This document shows, piece by piece, positions 37,666 to 45,779 of a stretch of 64,000 nt of DNA (positions are counted from its first letter, which is position 1; each line of letters starts with the position of its first letter). The notes beneath the pieces were generated by a model. It was not told where the DNA came from, did not search any database, and saw only the letters and a list, made by a program, of their open reading frames with translations. Location of the stretch: positions 1,302,001-1,366,000 of the forward strand of contig NZ_CP047385.1 of assembly GCF_000807775.2 (NCBI RefSeq), given 5' to 3'. Source of the stretch: Pandoraea fibrosis (GTDB lineage: Bacteria; Pseudomonadota; Gammaproteobacteria; Burkholderiales; Burkholderiaceae). A program made the position numbers and the translations under genes.

Positions 37666-38430
37666 ATGTTGCAACGTTATCGCGCCCCGGCGCTCGCAGC
37701 GCTCGGTCTGGCGGCAATTTGCGCCGCAACGTTCACGACGTCCGCCATGGCGCAGAACAAGTCCGACGCGACGCTCGATCGCGTGAAGGCGGCCGTGCAG
37801 AAGACGCTGGGCGCCGATGCCCCGGTCAAGTCGGTCACGCGCACGCCGATTCCGGGGCTCTATGAAGTGGCCGTCGGTGGCGAGATCATGTATTCCGACG
37901 AGAAGGCGCAATACGTGATGCTTGGCGGCAATCTCGTCGACACGAAGACGCGTCAGAATCTGACCGAGGCACATCAGTCGGAGCTGAACAAGGTCGACTT
38001 CGCCAAGCTGCCGCTCGAGCGCGCCATCAAGTACGTGAAGGGCAACGGCAGCCGCAAGATCGCCGTGTTCTCGGACCCGAACTGCCCGTACTGCAAGCGC
38101 TTCGAAGATTCGCTCAAGAACTCGAAGCTCGACAACCTCACCGTCTACACCTTCCTGTACCCGGTGCTCGGCCCGGATTCGGATGCCAAGTCGAAGGCGA
38201 TCTGGTGCGCGCCCGATCCGCTCAAGGCATGGCATGACTGGATGCTCGACAAGAAGGCGCCTCCGGCACCGACCGCCAAGTGCGACGACGGGGCGGTCAA
38301 GCAGAACGTCGCGCTCGGCCATCAGTACAACGTGACGGGCACGCCGACGATCGTTCTGTCCGATGGCCGTCGTCTGCCGGGCGCCGTGCCTGCCGACGAA
38401 CTGGAAAAGGCGCTCTCGACGGTCAAGTAA
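37666..38430 (+). CDS. dsbC: Periplasmic disulfide isomerase DsbC
   Basis: The 254-residue exported protein has a signal peptide (cleavage likely after SAMA, about residue 29), the N-terminal dimerisation domain (GLYEVAVGGEIMYSDEKAQY) and a thioredoxin-fold domain with C140-P-Y-C143. A cis-Pro in GTPTI completes the active site. It would shuffle wrong disulfides and be kept reduced by DsbD, which is encoded in this window at 54831-56651. The ATG has TGGAG eight bases upstream. Confidence 0.95.
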   Translation: MLQRYRAPALAALGLAAICAATFTTSAMAQNKSDATLDRVKAAVQKTLGADAPVKSVTRTPIPGLYEVAVGGEIMYSDEKAQYVMLGGNLVDTKTRQNLTEAHQSELNKVDFAKLPLERAIKYVKGNGSRKIAVFSDPNCPYCKRFEDSLKNSKLDNLTVYTFLYPVLGPDSDAKSKAIWCAPDPLKAWHDWMLDKKAPPAPTAKCDDGAVKQNVALGHQYNVTGTPTIVLSDGRRLPGAVPADELEKALSTVK

Positions 38431-38478
38431 CCGTTTGCGAAACGCCCGACTCTCCCGAGAACAAGAAGCCGCCACGTT

Positions 38479-40293
38479 ATGAAAGCCACGTCTGCCTTGC
38501 CCGCCATTCGGTACGCGATCGTTCCGAAGTCGCCCGCCGCTCATCTGTTCGAAGTGACCGTCACGGTCTCGAATCCCGCGCCCGACGGGCAGCGCTTCAC
38601 GCTGCCGGCGTGGATTCCGGGCAGCTACATGGTGCGCGAGTTCGCTCGCAATATCGTGACGATCGGCGCGACGTGCCGTGGCCGCAAGGTCGCGCTCGAC
38701 AAGCTCGACAAGCACACATGGCAGGCCGCGCCGTGCAAGGGCACGCTGATCGTGACCTACGAGGTGTATGCATGGGATCTGTCGGTGCGCGCTGCGCATC
38801 TCGACGACACGCACGGCTTCTTCAATGGCACGAGCGTGTTTCTGCGCGTGGAGGGTCAGGAACAGGCGCCGTGTGAAGTCGACGTGTTGCGTCCGCGTGG
38901 CGCCGCCTTCAAGGCGTGGCGTGTGGCGACCGCACTCGAGCCGGCGCAGGGCACGGCCGCGCTCGACTTCGGTCGCTATCTCGCGATCGATTACGACGAG
39001 TTGATCGATTCGCCCGTCGAGATGGGCACGTTCGTGCATGGCACGTTCAAGGCCTGTGGCGTGACGCACGAAGTCGCCATTACCGGCCCCGTGCCGAATC
39101 TCGATCTGGATCGTTTGCTGCGCGACATGAAGAAGATCTGCGAGGCGCAGATCCGTCTGTTCGAGCCGGGCGCCAGTTCGCGCTCGCGTGTGCCGATGTC
39201 GCGCTACGTCTTTCTGCTGATGACCGTGGGCGACGGTTACGGCGGTCTGGAGCATCGCGCGTCCACTGCCTTGCTCGCCGGCCGCAACGATCTGCCGGTG
39301 CAGGGGCAGGCTCGCATGAGCGACGCCTATCGCGGCTTCCTCGGTCTGGTGAGTCACGAGTACTTCCATACGTGGAACGTCAAGCGCATCAAGCCGGCAG
39401 TGTTCGCGCCGTACACGCTCGATCAGGAGAATTACACGCGCCTGCTGTGGCTGTTCGAAGGCTTCACGTCGTATTACGACGATCTGATGCTGGTGCGCAG
39501 TGGTGTGATCGCGCCTGCCGCGTACTACGACCTCGTTGCCAAGACGGTGGCGAACGTGTTGCGCGGCAGCGGCCGTCTCAAGCAAACCGTGGCCGAGAGT
39601 TCGTTCGATGCGTGGACAAAGTACTACCGTCAGGATGAAAACGCACCGAACGCCATCGTCAGTTATTACACGAAGGGATCGCTTGTCGCGCTCGCCCTCG
39701 ATCTGACGATCCGCTCGCAGACACGCGGACAGAAGTCGCTCGACGACATCATGCGTGCGCTGTGGCAGCGCTATGGCCGCGACTTCTATCGCGGCTCGCC
39801 TGTGGGGATCGACGAAGACGCGGTGCAACCGTTCTTCGAAGAGATTTCGGGACTCGATCTGTCGGAATTTTTTGCCACGGCGATCAACGGCACCCGCGAT
39901 CTGCCGCTCGCGACGCTGCTTGAGCGTGTGGGGCTCACGTTAGCGCCGGTGACGCCGGAGAATGGGCGTCCTGCGCTCGGGGCGAAGACGGTCAAGCGCG
40001 GCGACGATCTCACGCTGGCGCAGGTGCTCGACGGTGGCGCGGCACAGGCCGCCGGTCTGTCGGCGGGCGATGCGCTCGTTGCGATCGATGGGCTGCGCGT
40101 AACGCCGGGCAACATCGACAAGCTGCTGGAGCGTTATCGTCCGGGCGACCGGGTGACGGTCCACGCTTTCCGTCGCGACGAATTGCGCGAGACCGCGCTC
40201 ACGCTCGATACCCCGGAGGTCTCGCAGTACCGCATTGCCGAGACGAAGGATCGCGCCGCCGCACAACGCCGCGAGAAGTGGCTGTCGGCCTGA
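38479..40293 (+). CDS. M61-family metallopeptidase with PDZ domain
   Basis: The 604-residue zinc peptidase related to glycyl aminopeptidase has an N-terminal beta-sandwich domain and a catalytic domain with H293-E-Y-F-H297 followed by LFEGFTSYYDD (third ligand Glu). A C-terminal PDZ domain (about 495-580, LAQVLDGGAAQAAGLSAGD) follows. No signal peptide is visible, so it is probably cytoplasmic. It follows dsbC by 48 bases. Confidence 0.94.
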   Translation: MKATSALPAIRYAIVPKSPAAHLFEVTVTVSNPAPDGQRFTLPAWIPGSYMVREFARNIVTIGATCRGRKVALDKLDKHTWQAAPCKGTLIVTYEVYAWDLSVRAAHLDDTHGFFNGTSVFLRVEGQEQAPCEVDVLRPRGAAFKAWRVATALEPAQGTAALDFGRYLAIDYDELIDSPVEMGTFVHGTFKACGVTHEVAITGPVPNLDLDRLLRDMKKICEAQIRLFEPGASSRSRVPMSRYVFLLMTVGDGYGGLEHRASTALLAGRNDLPVQGQARMSDAYRGFLGLVSHEYFHTWNVKRIKPAVFAPYTLDQENYTRLLWLFEGFTSYYDDLMLVRSGVIAPAAYYDLVAKTVANVLRGSGRLKQTVAESSFDAWTKYYRQDENAPNAIVSYYTKGSLVALALDLTIRSQTRGQKSLDDIMRALWQRYGRDFYRGSPVGIDEDAVQPFFEEISGLDLSEFFATAINGTRDLPLATLLERVGLTLAPVTPENGRPALGAKTVKRGDDLTLAQVLDGGAAQAAGLSAGDALVAIDGLRVTPGNIDKLLERYRPGDRVTVHAFRRDELRETALTLDTPEVSQYRIAETKDRAAAQRREKWLSA

Positions 40294-40333
40294 TCTGTGT
40301 GAGTGCCGGGCGCGCCATCGGCGTGCGCGCGGC

Positions 40334-41272
40334 TTAACCTTCTGCCGGACCCGGCACCGTCGGGTCCCGGTTCTCTTCCGGACACGATCTTGCGACCGCG
40401 AGCATATGCTCGATGAAGACCTGCGTCTTGCGCGGGAGGAAGCGTCGCGAGGGCGTGACCAGATGCACCGGACTTTCCGGTAGCGACCACTCGGGCAGCA
40501 CTTTCACGAGACGGCCGGTGCGCAGCGCGTCTTCCGCCAGAATGTCGGTGAGCGCGGCGATGCCGCTGCCCGCCAGCGCCATCTCCTTGACCATCCCCAT
40601 GCTGTTGACCTGAATCGCTCCGTGCATGGTGATGTCCATGCGTTGGCGGCCCTTGTGCAGCGTGTCGGTGTTGAACAGACGGCGCGCGCCTTGCAGGATG
40701 ACGAATCGATGCCCCGCGAGTTCGTCGGGGGTGGCGGGCAGACCCGTCGCGCTCAGATAGAGCGGGCTTGCATACAGGCTGCGCGTGAGCTTGAGCAAGG
40801 GGCGCGCCACGAGTGTGGAATCGGAGAGTTGTCCGGCACGGATGGCCACATCGACACGCTCGGCAATCAGATCGACCTGACGAGAACTCAGATCGACGTC
40901 CACGGTGATCTCGGGATAGGCGGCGCAGAAGGTCGCGAGGGGAACCGCCAGCCACTGCGTTGCGAAGTCGCCGGGTGCGGTGATGCGCAGGCGTCCGCGC
41001 GGTTTGCTCGACAACTGCGAGGCGAAGTCGCGCGTCTCTTCCACCTCTTCGAGAATCGGCAGGCAACGCTCGTAGTACGCCTCACCCACTTCGGTCAGTT
41101 CGAGGCGTCGCGTGGTCTTGTGCAACAGCCTTGTGCCCAGACGCGTTTCCAGCCTCGACAGACGCCGGCTCACCGTCGCCTTGGGCAGGTCGAGCCGTTC
41201 GCCGGCACGCGTAATGCTGCCCGAGCGCACGACCTCCGCGAAGATCAGCATGTCATTCAGATCGTCAATCAT
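40334..41272 (-). CDS. LysR-type transcriptional regulator of azoR
   Basis: The 312-residue regulator has a winged helix (residues 1-62, [26 protein letters not shown]) and a substrate-binding domain. It belongs to the large subgroup that sits divergently from quinone or azo reductases and senses electrophiles. ATG 41272 gives the standard [14 protein letters not shown] start. The gene diverges from azoR with a perfect inverted repeat between them. Confidence 0.93.
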   Translation of the reverse strand: MIDDLNDMLIFAEVVRSGSITRAGERLDLPKATVSRRLSRLETRLGTRLLHKTTRRLELTEVGEAYYERCLPILEEVEETRDFASQLSSKPRGRLRITAPGDFATQWLAVPLATFCAAYPEITVDVDLSSRQVDLIAERVDVAIRAGQLSDSTLVARPLLKLTRSLYASPLYLSATGLPATPDELAGHRFVILQGARRLFNTDTLHKGRQRMDITMHGAIQVNSMGMVKEMALAGSGIAALTDILAEDALRTGRLVKVLPEWSLPESPVHLVTPSRRFLPRKTQVFIEHMLAVARSCPEENRDPTVPGPAEG

Positions 41273-41351
41273 CGCGCGCGCTCCTCGGTGACGCGTGTCG
41301 TCCGGCAAGGACAAAAGGCCCGAACGCTGGTAGAAGGCGGGCCCCAGGTCA

Positions 41352-41371
41352 TTGTTCCAAAATGGGAACAA
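41352..41371. promoter_or_regulatory. LysR-type operator between lysR and azoR
   Basis: The perfect inverted repeat TTGTTCC-N6-GGAACAA fits the T-N11-A LysR box and lies about 80 bases from the lysR start and 140 from azoR. A looser copy (tgtttcatttttggggg) follows at about 41391-41407, matching the usual paired RBS/ABS layout. Confidence 0.7.
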
Positions 41372-41509
41372 ACAATTCGATTTTACCGGCTTGTTTCATT
41401 TTTGGGGGTAACTAGAATTCATCCCAAGCCGACGCACAATTCACGGCACCCTCGAGATGGGAGCCAGTGCGCACGGATTATCGAACCCCCAGGCTCAGGA
41501 GCCACCGAA

Positions 41510-42109
41510 ATGACCACGATTCTGCAAATCAATTCCGCCGCCCGCTCGCAAGGCGCCAACTCGACCACCCTCGCCAACGAATCGGTGGCGCAACTGGTCG
41601 CGAAGCACCCCGGCGCCAAGGTTGTCGTGCGCGACCTGCTGGCCGATGGCGTGCCGCATCTGGACGAAGCCGTGATCGGCGCGTTCTTCACACCGGAAGA
41701 TCAGCGCTCGGCCGAACAAAAGGCCATCATTGCCCGCAGCGACGAACTGATCGCCGAAATTCAGGCCGCCGACTATGTCGTGTTCGGCGTGCCGCTGTAC
41801 AACTTCCAGGTGCCGACGCAACTGAAGGCGTACTTCGACTGGATCGCCCGCGCTCGCGTGACCTTCCGTTACCGTGAAGACGGCAGCGTGGAAGGCTTGA
41901 TTCAGGGCAAGAAGGTGATCGTGGCGTTTGCTCGCGGTGGCAACTACAAGGACACGCCGGCCGACAGCCAGACCCCGTACATCAAGACGATTCTGGGCTT
42001 CCTCGGCATGACGGACGTGACGTTCATCTTCGCCGAAGGTCTGGCGCGCGGTCCGGAGTCGGCAGCGGCTGGCTTCGCCAACGCGCGCGAAGCCATCGCT
42101 GCGCTGTAA
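41510..42109 (+). CDS. azoR: FMN-dependent NADH-azoreductase / quinone reductase
   Basis: The 199-residue flavodoxin-like enzyme reduces quinones and azo compounds by two electrons, protecting from electrophile stress. It has the FMN-binding start [20 protein letters not shown] and the core [24 protein letters not shown] lies ten bases upstream of the ATG. It is co-oriented with a pirin gene, another quinone-related protein, 41 bases downstream. Confidence 0.95.
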   Translation: MTTILQINSAARSQGANSTTLANESVAQLVAKHPGAKVVVRDLLADGVPHLDEAVIGAFFTPEDQRSAEQKAIIARSDELIAEIQAADYVVFGVPLYNFQVPTQLKAYFDWIARARVTFRYREDGSVEGLIQGKKVIVAFARGGNYKDTPADSQTPYIKTILGFLGMTDVTFIFAEGLARGPESAAAGFANAREAIAAL

Positions 42110-42150
42110 GCCCTCGGGTACCGCTGTTCTCCCGCGCGCGCAGGCCCCCA

Positions 42151-43056
42151 ATGGTCAATCCGACGCCCTTGCATCCGCGTCAGACGAAGCGTCCGGCCGC
42201 CCATGCCGACGTGAGTACCATCCCGCGCGTGCTTTCCGTCTCCCGGCCCGGCCGCTGTGCCGCCGCCGCGGGGGCGGGTATTTTCGATCAGGTCGACGAG
42301 ACCGACCCGTTTTTGTCGATCGACATCTTTCGCCGTCACGGCGCCTGCATACCGGCGCACCCCCATGCGGGATGCGTGGTGGCGACTTATCTGTTTCCCG
42401 AGGCGACGACCGCGTTGCGTTGCCGTCACGCCCACGGTGGCGATGACGTGCTGCACCCGGGCGATCTGCTCTGGCTGGACACGAACTGCGGCACCGTGCA
42501 CGAAGAAGTCCCCGACGATGCGCGTGCCACGGTGCGTGGTGTGCGGATGATCGTCAATCGCGCCGGGCGTCACGCGCACGGCGCGCCTGCACAGAGCGTT
42601 GTGCGCACCGAAGCCATGCGACGCTGGCGCGAAGGGGACGTCGATCTGACGTTGATCTGCGGGCAGTGGGACGAGCGCGAGGTCGCACGCACGGAAGGCG
42701 AGCGCACGACGCTGTTGCAACTCGACTGGCATGACGATGCGTTGCGCACACTGACCATTCCGTGCGACGGCCGCCGCTGGTTGGCCTTGATCGCCCAGGG
42801 CGAGGCGGCGCTTGCCGGACACGCCTTGCGAGCGGAAGGTGGCGGGGCGGAAGCCGTCTGGCTGCCGCCGGGCGAGTGGCAACTGGCCGGACGCACTGGC
42901 GCCCGATTGGTCGTGGCCGGCGGTGATCCGCTCGGCGAGCCCGTGGTCTATCGAGGTAACTTCGCCGCGCGCGACGAGAGCGATCTCGTGGCGTTGACGC
43001 GGCGCTATCAGCAAGGGGCGATGGGCACACTGCCGCCCGTCGAGGACCCTCACTGA
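42151..43056 (+). CDS. Pirin-family cupin protein
   Basis: The 301-residue bicupin has a metal site in the N-terminal cupin: H-x-H in PAHPHAG and H-E in GTVHEEVP correspond to pirin's Fe ligands. The C-terminal cupin is recognisable but lacks ligands (GEAALAGHALRAEGGG). Some bacterial pirins are quercetin 2,3-dioxygenases. Coupling to azoR suggests a shared response to quinones or flavonoids. Confidence 0.85.
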   Translation: MVNPTPLHPRQTKRPAAHADVSTIPRVLSVSRPGRCAAAAGAGIFDQVDETDPFLSIDIFRRHGACIPAHPHAGCVVATYLFPEATTALRCRHAHGGDDVLHPGDLLWLDTNCGTVHEEVPDDARATVRGVRMIVNRAGRHAHGAPAQSVVRTEAMRRWREGDVDLTLICGQWDEREVARTEGERTTLLQLDWHDDALRTLTIPCDGRRWLALIAQGEAALAGHALRAEGGGAEAVWLPPGEWQLAGRTGARLVVAGGDPLGEPVVYRGNFAARDESDLVALTRRYQQGAMGTLPPVEDPH

Positions 43057-43077
43057 CGCATCACTGCACCGTCGTCC

Positions 43078-44295
43078 TCACGGCGTGATGCCCGCATCCG
43101 AAAGCGCCTTGTGAATACGATCGACCTTGATCGCATTGTTATAGGTGGCTTTCTCGCTGTCGCCTCCGTAACCCCCGTAATGCAATCCGACGATCAGGCC
43201 ATCCGACAGGCGCACGACCGGTGAGCCGGAGTTGCCGCCCCACGTTGAGGAGTCGTAAGAGAACTGCTGAGGGTCGAGGCTGGGATTGACCAGCAGCATA
43301 CCCGGCGCAAGGCGCTCGGCGGGGAAGGGGATCTGGCTATCCGGCAGCTTGAACATCGTATCGATCTGCTGCTCCGACAAGTAGGTGCAGTCGTCGCTGG
43401 CACTCGCGCCCGCGCAACTGACCGGGCGCGAAGGATAGCCGATCACGGCCACACGCGCGCCCTCCGTCAGATCGAAGCGTGTCGCCAGAGGCGCGGCGGG
43501 CGGCAAGGCGTTGTCTTCCGTTCGCAGAATCGCGTAGTCGTCGTTTTCCCCATCCCCGCCCACCGCTTCGATGCCGACGATGCGTACCTCTCGCGGTGTC
43601 GTGCGCACCTCACAGCTCGAGTATTCCCACGGAAACGACACGACGAGTACCTGCTTGTCGTACAGGCGCCAAGCGCCTTTGCTGTCGAGATACGCATAGC
43701 TTTGCAGCACATGCCGATTGGTGATGACGTGAGACTTGCCCACGACGAACGCTGTGGCGCCGAGACTCATGTACCGGGGCTTGCTGCTGGGGTCTGCCTG
43801 GTAGTACTGAAAGATCACGCCCACGCTGCGGGCGACGGCCGCCAGCGGCGTCGACACGGCGGTGATGTAGTCGCGCCAGTTGCTCCACGCGGTCATCTGC
43901 TCGTTGGCCCAAGGCGCGCCGGAACACAGGCCGTAGACCGGGCGGGTGACGACGCGAATCGTCTCGGTCTTCTCCTTCAGATCCTTGAGCGACCGGGGTG
44001 GCTCGCCGTCGAGCAGGCGGGTGGCGGCGGCGATGTTGTCGCGCGCCTGACCGATGTCCTGCACACGTGCGGCGACCAGCGACGTCTGAGACGCCTTGAG
44101 CCACACGGCCTGTTCCTTTTTCAACGCCTGGTCCTGCTTCTGGAGCACTGCCTTGACGTTGACGGACTCCGCTTCCTGCAGGGCTTGCGAGGTCGCCGGC
44201 GTGGCCACACTCGGGGCTTGCGTCTGTGCGACGGCGTGAACCACGACGCTCGACACCAGCAAGCCGGCGGCGAGCCGATGAGGTAGGCGAATCAT
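43078..44295 (-). CDS. Secreted trypsin-like (S1) serine protease
   Basis: The 405-residue exported protein has a signal peptide (cleavage after AVAQ region, about residue 23), a predicted coiled-coil segment (about 38-115) and a chymotrypsin-fold protease domain. The triad is H195 in ITNRHVL, D253 in NDDYAIL and S356 in GGNSGSPVV. Extra Cys residues (C124, C228, C294, C303) could form disulfides. ATG 44295 overlaps the stop of the preceding lipoprotein gene as ATGA. No PDZ domain is present, unlike DegP. Substrate unknown; the coupled lipoprotein is a likely partner. Confidence 0.9.
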   Translation of the reverse strand: MIRLPHRLAAGLLVSSVVVHAVAQTQAPSVATPATSQALQEAESVNVKAVLQKQDQALKKEQAVWLKASQTSLVAARVQDIGQARDNIAAATRLLDGEPPRSLKDLKEKTETIRVVTRPVYGLCSGAPWANEQMTAWSNWRDYITAVSTPLAAVARSVGVIFQYYQADPSSKPRYMSLGATAFVVGKSHVITNRHVLQSYAYLDSKGAWRLYDKQVLVVSFPWEYSSCEVRTTPREVRIVGIEAVGGDGENDDYAILRTEDNALPPAAPLATRFDLTEGARVAVIGYPSRPVSCAGASASDDCTYLSEQQIDTMFKLPDSQIPFPAERLAPGMLLVNPSLDPQQFSYDSSTWGGNSGSPVVRLSDGLIVGLHYGGYGGDSEKATYNNAIKVDRIHKALSDAGITP

Positions 44296-45431
44296 GGCTT
44301 CCACGCCTCCGGAACGTTGCGCACTGCGGCGTCGGCGGCAGCGTACTGTGTTTTCGCCTTATCGAAGTCGTCCTTCAATGCCTTGAAGAAGGCGACCAGA
44401 TCGGCGATCGACACATGCTTGTCGTCCACCAGTGTGACAAGTTGCTTCTCCGCCTCAACGAGCTTGTCGCGCAGTACCACGGGCGAGGGGCTGGCGTGCA
44501 GTGCATCGTATTCGGCGAGCTGTTCGTTCGCCAGCATGCCGAGTTCACGGATGCGGATGTCGTCATCGGCAGGCGTGAGATTCGCGGGGGTGATCAGCAG
44601 CTTGCGGAAGGTGGCCAACGGCCGCTGCAACGACACGATCTGCCGGCGGTTCCACGCGCTTGCGAGGGTCGAGGCCTTGAAGTCGTTGTTCATCACCGTT
44701 TCGAATGTCGGATGAAACTCGTGAACGTACTTGGCGAAGCGCTCCTTGGCGGCCAGATCGTTGTAAGCCGTCAACCCGGTCTGGAACAGGGCGGCAATCG
44801 CCTTGTAGGCGGCAATGGCGGCGGGCACGACGGCGGTGACGTTCTCGGCGCTGACCTCGGTGGAGGGCCGGACCTTCCATTGCGTGAGCTGCGTCTTCAG
44901 ATCGTTGGCACAGGCGCGAACCGCATTTTTCGGCACGGTATCGTTCGGCAGACCGGGGACGTCGATCGGTTTGCGCAGTGCCTGAAATCGGGACCATTGA
45001 CCGCCAATCGAGTCGTCGCCTTCGGCGAGCACCTGTTTGAGGCCGCCGGAGTAGGTGGTGGCGAAGGTCATTGCGGCGCGTTCGCTGACGAAGTCGTCGG
45101 TGCCGGCACATACGAAGCGGGCGAAGGAACCCAGTTCGTCGTCCGCGTCGATATCGAAGACGCGGACCTCGCCCGGTTTAACCCGGCGCGTTTGCACGTA
45201 ATACTCCACTGCCTCTGCACGTCGCACACGCGCGCGCGATTTGAGTTCGGTATCGAGCGCGCTCTGAGACGCTTTGACGGCGGCGTCGAAGCTATCGGCG
45301 GCGCCCTGTAGCGAATCCTTGTTACGGAACTGAACGGTGGAACATCCCGCGAGTGCGGCGACGATGCCGAGCACCATGAACGACCGCGCCGCTGCGACAC
45401 CCGCAGTGACGACGACTCCCCGATTCGCCAT
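44292..45431 (-). CDS. Uncharacterised lipoprotein coupled to a secreted protease
   Basis: The 379-residue protein has a lipobox LAALAGC (Cys30) after a hydrophobic signal. The mature part is mainly helical, with heptad-like stretches near residues 40-70 and 320-365, and Cys108 and Cys174 as the only other cysteines noticed. It has no recognised domain. Its stop overlaps the protease start (ATGA), so the two are translated together. It could be an envelope tether, inhibitor or substrate-presenting partner for the protease; this is inference only. Confidence 0.85.
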   Translation of the reverse strand: MANRGVVVTAGVAAARSFMVLGIVAALAGCSTVQFRNKDSLQGAADSFDAAVKASQSALDTELKSRARVRRAEAVEYYVQTRRVKPGEVRVFDIDADDELGSFARFVCAGTDDFVSERAAMTFATTYSGGLKQVLAEGDDSIGGQWSRFQALRKPIDVPGLPNDTVPKNAVRACANDLKTQLTQWKVRPSTEVSAENVTAVVPAAIAAYKAIAALFQTGLTAYNDLAAKERFAKYVHEFHPTFETVMNNDFKASTLASAWNRRQIVSLQRPLATFRKLLITPANLTPADDDIRIRELGMLANEQLAEYDALHASPSPVVLRDKLVEAEKQLVTLVDDKHVSIADLVAFFKALKDDFDKAKTQYAAADAAVRNVPEAWKP

Positions 45432-45779
45432 CTCGAACCCCCGTACGAATAGGCAAAACTGTGTGACGAAAATGTCTTTTTTGATTGTCGTGATGCGTTG
45501 CGCGGCCCGCTCGAACGGCGCTTGACTGGCGACGCGGCGCCATCATGTCATGCGTATCAGGGGCGCGCAAGGAAGGAGGTTAAGTGAAACGATCGTTTGA
45601 AGTCGGGACTCGCTGCAGCATCCCTTGGGACGACAGTGCGGCGTGTAAATGCGGCACAAGAGGGCGTGGGGCGGGAGGATCGTCGAACGCAAAACGGGGA
45701 TCCAGCCAAGGTGGCGGGATCCCCGTTTTGCGTTTACCGACATGTCGACGTGCTGACCTATCGACACATCGGCGTGCGA
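45432..45779. other. Intergenic region with one very strong hairpin
   Basis: About 350 bases without a supported gene. It includes the promoter side of the lipoprotein-protease operon and the 3' side of the TonB receptor gene. The 18-base-stem hairpin at 45686-45734 is the only clear structure. Confidence 0.45.
45686..45734. terminator. 18-base perfect-stem terminator of the TonB receptor gene
   Basis: A perfect inverted repeat of 18 bases (aacgcaaaacggggatcc and its complement) encloses a 13-base loop. It lies 46 bases downstream of the receptor stop on the minus strand. T-rich bases are inside the distal stem (ccgttttgcgttt), so it can function either way. Confidence 0.8.

Noticed and set aside
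37192..39828. An 878-codon minus-strand frame spanning ubiH-like, dsbC and M61 genes
   Set aside because: It crosses three well-supported plus-strand genes and has no domain, so it is a shadow frame.
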